A DNA stretch of 64,000 nucleotides from Pantoea ananatis LMG 2665. Its GTDB lineage: Bacteria; Pseudomonadota; Gammaproteobacteria; Enterobacterales; Enterobacteriaceae. The stretch spans positions 186,001-250,000 of the forward strand of contig NZ_JMJJ01000010.1 of the NCBI RefSeq assembly GCF_000710035.2, given 5' to 3'. This document shows, piece after piece, positions 58,634 through 64,000 of the stretch. The notes under the pieces are model-generated. The model saw only the letters and a program-made list of their open reading frames with translations, was not told the DNA's origin and ran no database searches. The position numbers and the translations under genes were made by a program. Position 1 is the stretch's first letter, and each line of letters starts with the position of its first letter.

Positions 58634-58889
58634 TTTATTCTCAGGTCATCCTGTCGTATAAAACCACAATACTGTTCGCATTTTACCCGCAAAAATGCAT
58701 TCCCCCACCCACAAGCTGCCTAAAATCTGGTAAACTCTGTGTCACTTTGCGCCCGCAAGCTGGCGCGTTATGCGCCTCGCATTAGTCGGGGGTGGTTAGC
58801 GCGGATTGCGAGCGAGTTCTATGAGCAGGTGAGTCGCCGTGTGGTTGGCCATTCGCAGTAACTTTTTGTGAACAAACTGGGAGGTTTTC

Positions 58890-59531
58890 ATGGCTGTCGC
58901 TGCCAACAAACGTTCGGTAATGACGCTGTTTTCTGGTCCTACTGACATTTTTAGCCATCAGGTACGTATCGTGCTTGCCGAGAAAGGTGTCAGCGTAGAG
59001 ATCGAGCAGGTCGAAATGGATAACCTGCCGCAGGATCTGATTGACCTCAATCCGTACCGCACTGTGCCGACGCTGGTAGATCGCGAACTGACGCTGTACG
59101 AATCACGCATCATCATGGAATATCTGGATGAGCGTTTTCCCCACCCACCATTGATGCCTGTCTATCCGGTTGCACGTGGCGAAAGCCGTTTAATGATGCA
59201 CCGTATTGAGCAAGACTGGTACAGCCTGATGAGAAAGGTTGAGAACAGTAGCGGTCAGGAAGCTGAAGCGGCGCGTAAGCAGCTGCGTGAAGAGCTGCTG
59301 GCTATTGCTCCTCTGTTTGGGCGTACGCCATTCTTTATGAGCGACGAGTTCAGCCTGGTAGACTGCTATCTGGCTCCGCTGTTGTGGCGTTTACCGTCAA
59401 TGGGTATCGATCTGCTCGGGTCGGGCTCTAAAGAGCTGAAAGGCTACATGAACCGCGTATTTGAGCGTGACTCCTTCCTTGCTTCACTGACTGAAGCTGA
59501 ACGTGAAATGCGCCTGCAAGCCCGGGGCTAA
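58890..59531 (+). CDS. sspA: Stringent starvation protein A
   Basis: 213-aa glutathione-S-transferase-fold protein that binds RNA polymerase, needed for acid and stationary-phase survival. Thioredoxin-like N-domain (MTLFSGPTDIFSHQVRIVLAEK) and GST C-domain with the sspA block RLPSMGIDLLGSGS. GGGAGG ribosome site. The 256-bp gap upstream carries its promoter. Confidence 0.97.
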   Translation: MAVAANKRSVMTLFSGPTDIFSHQVRIVLAEKGVSVEIEQVEMDNLPQDLIDLNPYRTVPTLVDRELTLYESRIIMEYLDERFPHPPLMPVYPVARGESRLMMHRIEQDWYSLMRKVENSSGQEAEAARKQLREELLAIAPLFGRTPFFMSDEFSLVDCYLAPLLWRLPSMGIDLLGSGSKELKGYMNRVFERDSFLASLTEAEREMRLQARG

Positions 59532-59534
59532 CGT

Positions 59535-60020
59535 ATGGAAATGTCACAACTCACAGCCCGCCGACCTTATTTGCTGCGTGCTTTTTATGACTGGTTACTG
59601 GATAACCAGCTCACACCGCATCTGGTCGTCGACATCAACCTGCCTGGCGTTCAGGTTCCACTCGAATATGCCCGCGATGGTCAGATCGTACTGAACATTG
59701 CGCCGCGTGCCGTGGGTAACCTTGATCTGGGCAATGACGAAGTCTCGTTTAACGCACGTTTTGGTGGCGTTCCACGTCAGGTGAATGTCCCAATGGCGGC
59801 CATACTCGCCATCTATGCGCGTGAAAACGGCGCAGGCACGATGTTTGAACCTGAACCGGCCTATGAAGGCGGCACACAGGAATTTGCTGAGAATCAGGAA
59901 GAGACGGTCATGTCAGTGATTGACGGCGACCGCCCTGATGATGCCAGCGATGACGATAATTCACCGGATGACGATCCCCCGCCACGTGGTGGCCGTCCCG
60001 CACTGCGCGTGGTGAAATAA
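59535..60020 (+). CDS. sspB: ClpXP adaptor SspB
   Basis: 161-aa adaptor that delivers ssrA-tagged proteins to ClpXP. Sm-like tag-binding domain residues 1-110 (RPYLLRAFYDWLLDNQLTPH; FGGVPRQVNVPMAAILAIYA), an acidic Asp-rich linker (DDASDDDNSPDDD), and the C-terminal ClpX-binding tail RGGRPALRVVK. 3 bp after sspA, same operon. Confidence 0.97.
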   Translation: MEMSQLTARRPYLLRAFYDWLLDNQLTPHLVVDINLPGVQVPLEYARDGQIVLNIAPRAVGNLDLGNDEVSFNARFGGVPRQVNVPMAAILAIYARENGAGTMFEPEPAYEGGTQEFAENQEETVMSVIDGDRPDDASDDDNSPDDDPPPRGGRPALRVVK

Positions 60021-60025
60021 CACAG

Positions 60026-60055
60026 AATACCCGCCACCTGACGGGTATTTTTTTG
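60026..60055 (+). terminator. sspAB terminator
   Basis: AATACCCG / CGGGTATT stem with 8-nt loop followed by TTTTT. Confidence 0.9.
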
Positions 60056-60083
60056 CCTGTCTGCCAGCAGGTCACAGGCATAA

Positions 60084-60116
60084 AAAAATCCGGGAACACA
60101 GGTTGCCCGGATTTTT
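60084..60116 (-). terminator. Terminator of the diflavin reductase gene
   Basis: AAAAATCCGGG / CCCGGATTTTT, an 11-bp perfect stem with an 11-nt loop. On the minus strand it follows the reductase stop by 17 bp and ends in a T-run. Confidence 0.88.
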
Positions 60117-60133
60117 GCTTTCTGCCGCAGCGA

Positions 60134-61891
60134 TCAGTAAACGTCGCGCAGGTAGCGTTTCTCTTTCTTCAGCTGATCGATGTAGTCAGCGGCCCGTTCA
60201 CTGGAGAGCCCGCCAAACTGACGTACGATTTCATACAGCGCGCTATCCACGTCTTTCGCCATGCGTGATGCATCGCCACACACGTAAAAGTGACCGCCTT
60301 CCTGCAGCCAGGCATAGAGCTCTGCACCCTGTTCCAGCATCCGGTTTTGCACGTAGATTTTCTTGTCCTGATCGCGTGAGAACGCCAGATCGAGACGCGT
60401 GAGCAGACCGCTTTCCTGCCAGGCCGTCAGTTCTTCGCGATAAATGAAGTCGTGTTCCTGATGCTGATCGCCAAAGAACAACCAGTTTTTACCCTGAGCA
60501 CCTGTTACCTGACGCTCCTGCAAAAAGGCGCGGAACGGGGCGATACCGGTGCCGGGGCCGACCATAATCAGCGGGGCGTTGCCGTTAGCCGGAACGCGAA
60601 AGGCTTTGTTGGGTGAGATGAAGATCGCGGGCTTTTCACCACGGCGTACACGCTCAGCCAGATAGGTAGAGCACACGCCGCTGCGGTTGCGGCCACCGCT
60701 GTGATAGCGCACTGAGGCGATGGTCAGGTGAACCTGATTCGGATGCGCTTTTGAGCTGGACGAGATGGAGTAGGCGCGATGCTGCAACGGGCGCAGCAGG
60801 GCTACGAACTCGGGTACGCTCAGGCTACGCGTCAGTTCGAGCTGGAGCAGATCCAGCGTATCTTTGCCCCATAGCCAGACACCGAGCGCATCTTTGTCGT
60901 CGTGCTGAAGCACGTGACGCAGCTCCTGGTTGGTGGTGTTTTGGCCCACCCACTCGATCAGCTTGCGTGAAGGCTCTGAAATTTCAAACTGGTAGGTCAG
61001 CAGGTCGCCCAGGCTCCTGTCGAATCCCGGCACCGGCGTCTGGTAATCGGCGTTCAACTGGGTAAGCAGCAGGCTGACCAGCGACGGCTCGTTGACCGGA
61101 ATCACGCCAAGTGCGTCACCGGCTTCATACTTCAGGCCGCTGTCGGTGAGATCAAACTCGACGTGGCGAATATCTTTTGCCGATTGCTCACTCGACAGGC
61201 GTTTATTGGTGATCAGGGCTGCCGCATACGGATTCGATTTGTTGCTGCCAGGAATAACCGGCGCTTCCGGAGCGCTCTCCAGCACCGTGCCGCTGCTGCC
61301 TGCGCTGCTGGCAAACTGGGGCATCGTGCTGTTAATCCACTCATTTGACGGCTCTTCGTAATCGATATCGCAGTCAATGCGGTCAACAACGCGCTTTGCC
61401 CCAAGCTGTTCCAGGCGCATATCCAGGAACTTACCTGCCTGACAGAATCCGTCATAGCCGGTATCGCCAATGGCCAGCACGGCGAAGTGCATCTGCTCCA
61501 GACGTGGCGCGGTGCTGGCGGAAATCGCGTCCCAAAACAGCTGGGCGTTGTCGGGCATTTCACCTTCACCATAGGTCGAAGTGACAATCAGCACGTGTCG
61601 CATGGTGGCGAACACGTCGAGATCCACATCGCCTAATGCCTGAACGACCGGCACCAGACCTTTGGCACGGGCTGACTTCGCCGCTGACTGGGCCAGCGCC
61701 TCAGCATTACCGGTCTGAGAACCATAAAGGATGTGCAGTTGGGTGGTCGCGGCAGCGCTGCTGCCCGCAGCCGGCTGCTGTTTGTCTTCCAGCACCAACA
61801 AACGGGAGTGCAGGCCGGCCAGGAAGCCCGCCAGCCAGTATTTCTGATCACCATTGAAAGGTGCATCTTCAGGAATATATGGAATTTTCAT
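60134..61891 (-). CDS. CysJ-like NADPH diflavin reductase in the gltD position
   Basis: 585-aa FMN/FAD flavoprotein of the sulfite-reductase alpha (CysJ) type that passes NADPH electrons one at a time to a partner. FMN flavodoxin domain residues about 50-190 (LYGSQTGNAEALA; TSTYGEGEMPDNA). FAD domain: RAYSISSSSKAHPNQVHLTI and the GVCSTYLAERV block. NADPH domain: MVGPGTGIAPFRAFLQER, YVCGDASRMAKDV and terminal RYLRDVY. No cysI or cysH is adjacent. It follows the glutamate-synthase-like gene by 177 bp, where gltD normally sits. I infer it reduces that enzyme; a second CysJ for sulfite reductase is the alternative. Confidence 0.88.
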   Translation of the reverse strand: MKIPYIPEDAPFNGDQKYWLAGFLAGLHSRLLVLEDKQQPAAGSSAAATTQLHILYGSQTGNAEALAQSAAKSARAKGLVPVVQALGDVDLDVFATMRHVLIVTSTYGEGEMPDNAQLFWDAISASTAPRLEQMHFAVLAIGDTGYDGFCQAGKFLDMRLEQLGAKRVVDRIDCDIDYEEPSNEWINSTMPQFASSAGSSGTVLESAPEAPVIPGSNKSNPYAAALITNKRLSSEQSAKDIRHVEFDLTDSGLKYEAGDALGVIPVNEPSLVSLLLTQLNADYQTPVPGFDRSLGDLLTYQFEISEPSRKLIEWVGQNTTNQELRHVLQHDDKDALGVWLWGKDTLDLLQLELTRSLSVPEFVALLRPLQHRAYSISSSSKAHPNQVHLTIASVRYHSGGRNRSGVCSTYLAERVRRGEKPAIFISPNKAFRVPANGNAPLIMVGPGTGIAPFRAFLQERQVTGAQGKNWLFFGDQHQEHDFIYREELTAWQESGLLTRLDLAFSRDQDKKIYVQNRMLEQGAELYAWLQEGGHFYVCGDASRMAKDVDSALYEIVRQFGGLSSERAADYIDQLKKEKRYLRDVY

Positions 61892-62068
61892 GGATACCTT
61901 TACTCAATCCCGCTCTTAACCGTCATGCTTCGCTGTGCCGAAGGCGGGCGGTTCCTGTGCTCTCAGCAACAGCCTGCTGCTGAGAGGATAAGGATGCCGC
62001 TGCGCCCGGCACGTCGAACAAATCAGGGTCATCATCATTAAACACAGTTCTGTTCACTGAGCCTGCTG

Positions 62069-64000
62069 TCAGGCCAGTTTACCCACGGCCGCTGCAATTT
62101 CAGGTAACGCCGCACGCGCAAACAACTCTTCAAAATCAGGCAGGCGACCGAGAATGTCACGGTTGCAGGCATCCTGATACATGATCCAGCCGTAAGTGGC
62201 CAGGCTGTCCATTGAGCGGATATTACGTTGCGTCAGTGCCGCTTTGTAATCGGACATGCGTTTTGAACCGATCAGGCTGGCCAACTCGCTGTCGCTATAG
62301 CTTTCAATCGCTGCTCGCGCATGGCGTTGCAGCTTACTCACCAGTGAAAAGTCTTCGGTCATCAGCAGATTCCGCACGGCTTTTTCCACGGCGGCGTCTT
62401 CAACCGGCGTGCCTTTCGGCAGCTTGCTGAGTGCCAACTGCTGGGCAAAGCTCAGTACGGTGTAGTTATTCAGTAAAACAAACATTTCCTGCGTATCTGT
62501 CGCGCCATAAGCCGGAACCGCGCCGTCGGCAATGGTCTTGCCTTCGCGCCAGGCGGCTTTAAACTTGGCAACCTGATGGCCTGCCAGCGCCGTTGACAGC
62601 TCTTCCAGCAGATCCTTGCGGGACTTGGCCTTCAGAATTTCACCGCCATCCTGGTAAAGCAGCAGGGAACGCGGCATAACGTAGACAAAGTGCTGACATT
62701 CGGTTTCCCAGTGCTCCAGCAGCCAGGCGGCACGCGGAGACTGCGTGGCCTCCAGATGCCAGTTCAGCATGGTGAGAACCGCCTGCTTATGAATCTGTGC
62801 CAGCTCATCCGGGTCAGCGATTGAGCCAAACAGAACGGAGTCGCCCGCCGCATGGCTCGCCAGTGAACCATAGGGATCGTACTGATAAGCAAAGCCGCCG
62901 CTCATGCCGTTACCGAAGCCTTTACCAAAGGTGCCCAGGTTTAACACTGCGCCGTTGGTCATGTATTCGCAGCAAAAGTCACCGACGCCTTCCACCACCG
63001 CAGTGGCACCGGAGTTACGCACCGCGAAGCGATCGCCGGCCTGGCCCTGAACGAACAGACGGCCGCCGGTGGCGCCAAACAGAGCGAAGTTACCGATCAG
63101 AACGTTGCCATCGCTGTCCTGCGCGCCGCCGCCCGGTGAGAGCACGACCAGTTCGCCGCCGCACTGACCTTTGCCGACGCCATCGTTACAGGTTCCACGA
63201 TGTTTCATCAGCATGCCGTCATTGCAGAAGGCCCCGAAGGACTGACCGGCAGAGCCGGTCGTGGTGATTTCTACGCTGGCAGGTGCCAGATAGCGACGAC
63301 CGCGATCGTCACGTAGCACGGCCGGCATTGCCTGAATCTGTGCAGCCGTCAGGGTGTGATTCAGCATGCGCTCAATATCGATAGCTAACTGGCCGCCCAC
63401 GCTTTTATTGCGGTTGTTGAGTACAACATCCTTACCCAGTTGCAGAGAGGTTTTACCCTGATCGACCAGTTGCTGGCTCAGTTCTTCAACCCAGCGGTCA
63501 TCCAGTTCAAAATCTTTCTCCAGATAAACTGGCTTAGCAATCTTCAGCTCGGGCACCACGGTCAGCATGGCACGCAGGTCCAGCTTACCGACTTCCAACG
63601 GGTGATCCATCAGATGGAGCAGATCGGCGCGGCCACGGGCTTCACGCAGGGAGCGCAGGCCCATACGCGCCAGAATCTCACGCACTTCATGCGCCACGTT
63701 CAGGAAGTACTGTGCCAGCTGGCGTGGATCGCCATCAAAGGCTTCGGCGTTAGTGGTTAATCCCGCCGGGCATTTAACGTTACAGTTCTTCGCCATCACG
63801 CACTTCAGCATCATCAGCGCGGTGGTACCAAACTCAAAGCTGTCGCCGCCCAGCAGAGCGGATTTCACCACGTCGCTGCCGGTTTGCTGTGCGCCTGAGC
63901 AACGCAGCAGAACTTTGTCGCGCAGGCCGTTTGCACACAGGGCCTGGTGAACTTCGGCGATACCGATTTCGGCAACGCGACCGGTATATTTCAGGCTGGT
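62069..64000 (-). CDS. Divergent glutamate synthase large-subunit homologue (C-terminal part)
   Basis: Only the last 643 codons are in the window; the frame is open to base 64000, so the GTG at 63871 is not a start. It begins in the FMN-binding synthase barrel (KYTGRVAEIGIAEVHQAL; LLGGDSFEFGTTALMMLKC). The Fe-S cysteines read C-x5-C-x3-C, one residue shorter than the C-x5-C-x4-C of GltB. The beta-helix follows (GSAGQSFGAFCNDG; ALFGATGGRLFVQGQAGDRF). About 260 further residues then form an extension unlike the short GltB tail. It lies at the gltB site beyond sspB. It could be a true GOGAT or a related amidotransferase-type enzyme with a new substrate. Confidence 0.85.
   Translation of the reverse strand, partial: TSLKYTGRVAEIGIAEVHQALCANGLRDKVLLRCSGAQQTGSDVVKSALLGGDSFEFGTTALMMLKCVMAKNCNVKCPAGLTTNAEAFDGDPRQLAQYFLNVAHEVREILARMGLRSLREARGRADLLHLMDHPLEVGKLDLRAMLTVVPELKIAKPVYLEKDFELDDRWVEELSQQLVDQGKTSLQLGKDVVLNNRNKSVGGQLAIDIERMLNHTLTAAQIQAMPAVLRDDRGRRYLAPASVEITTTGSAGQSFGAFCNDGMLMKHRGTCNDGVGKGQCGGELVVLSPGGGAQDSDGNVLIGNFALFGATGGRLFVQGQAGDRFAVRNSGATAVVEGVGDFCCEYMTNGAVLNLGTFGKGFGNGMSGGFAYQYDPYGSLASHAAGDSVLFGSIADPDELAQIHKQAVLTMLNWHLEATQSPRAAWLLEHWETECQHFVYVMPRSLLLYQDGGEILKAKSRKDLLEELSTALAGHQVAKFKAAWREGKTIADGAVPAYGATDTQEMFVLLNNYTVLSFAQQLALSKLPKGTPVEDAAVEKAVRNLLMTEDFSLVSKLQRHARAAIESYSDSELASLIGSKRMSDYKAALTQRNIRSMDSLATYGWIMYQDACNRDILGRLPDFEELFARAALPEIAAAVGKLA

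Noticed and set aside
63869..63871. GTG start for the synthase-like gene at 63871
   Set aside because: The frame stays open to the window edge and the upstream residues (KYTGRVAEIG) are conserved GltB core, so this is internal.

Overview
The window is enterobacterial chromosome. Its right part (39.9-60 kb) carries two gene blocks that are normally conserved in Enterobacterales: tRNA-Phe, yjdC, dsbD, cutA, dcuA, aspA, fxsA, groES-groEL, yjeI, epmB/efp, ecnA-ecnB, blc, epmA (the E. coli 94-minute block), then degS, degQ, zapG, zapE, rplM-rpsI, sspA-sspB and a gltB-type gene (the E. coli 72-minute block). The two blocks are fused between epmA and degS. frdABCD, ampC and sugE are absent between blc and epmA. 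Together with an IutA-type aerobactin receptor this suggests an Erwiniaceae-like member of Enterobacterales (Pantoea or Erwinia are candidates); the genus is an inference.

0-31.6 kb is variable chromosome rich in uptake and catabolism. It starts with the 3' end of iutA. A chemoreceptor, a membrane acyltransferase and then a long minus-strand sugar-acid region follow. This region is the complete aerobic ascorbate / 2,3-diketo-L-gulonate pathway of the Klebsiella yiaKL-X2-PQRS type (yiaK, yiaL, yiaX2, lyxK, sgbH, sgbU, sgbE, plus a YagU-family gene), an SMP-30-type lactonase and a complete sugar ABC importer, with the divergent IclR-family regulator plaR (yiaJ). A 26-bp composite operator-like element with the same half-site layout lies upstream of both yiaK and the ABC operon, which suggests one regulon. 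Then come small enzymes (GNAT, P-loop kinase, cupin), an OprB-type porin, an aldo/keto reductase, a Tat-exported GH10 xylanase, a GlxA-like regulator divergent from a hydrolase-azoR-YciI operon, a second chemoreceptor with a perfect 24-bp tandem duplication at the signalling tip, a cold-shock gene and feoAB.

31.6-39.9 kb looks like a genomic island next to tRNA-Phe. It is AT-rich with long intergenic stretches, and holds two GT2 glycosyltransferases, a Wzx-type flippase, two IS3-type transposase remnants, a 59-codon orphan ORF and three secreted or lipoprotein genes of unknown function.

60-64 kb ends with the most unusual arrangement in the window. A divergent glutamate-synthase large-subunit homologue runs off the right edge. 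It has altered spacing of its Fe-S cysteines and a long C-terminal extension, and it is followed not by gltD but by a CysJ-like FMN/FAD diflavin reductase. This may be a GOGAT-like system with a different electron donor. All functions are inferred from reading the sequence; no database search was run.
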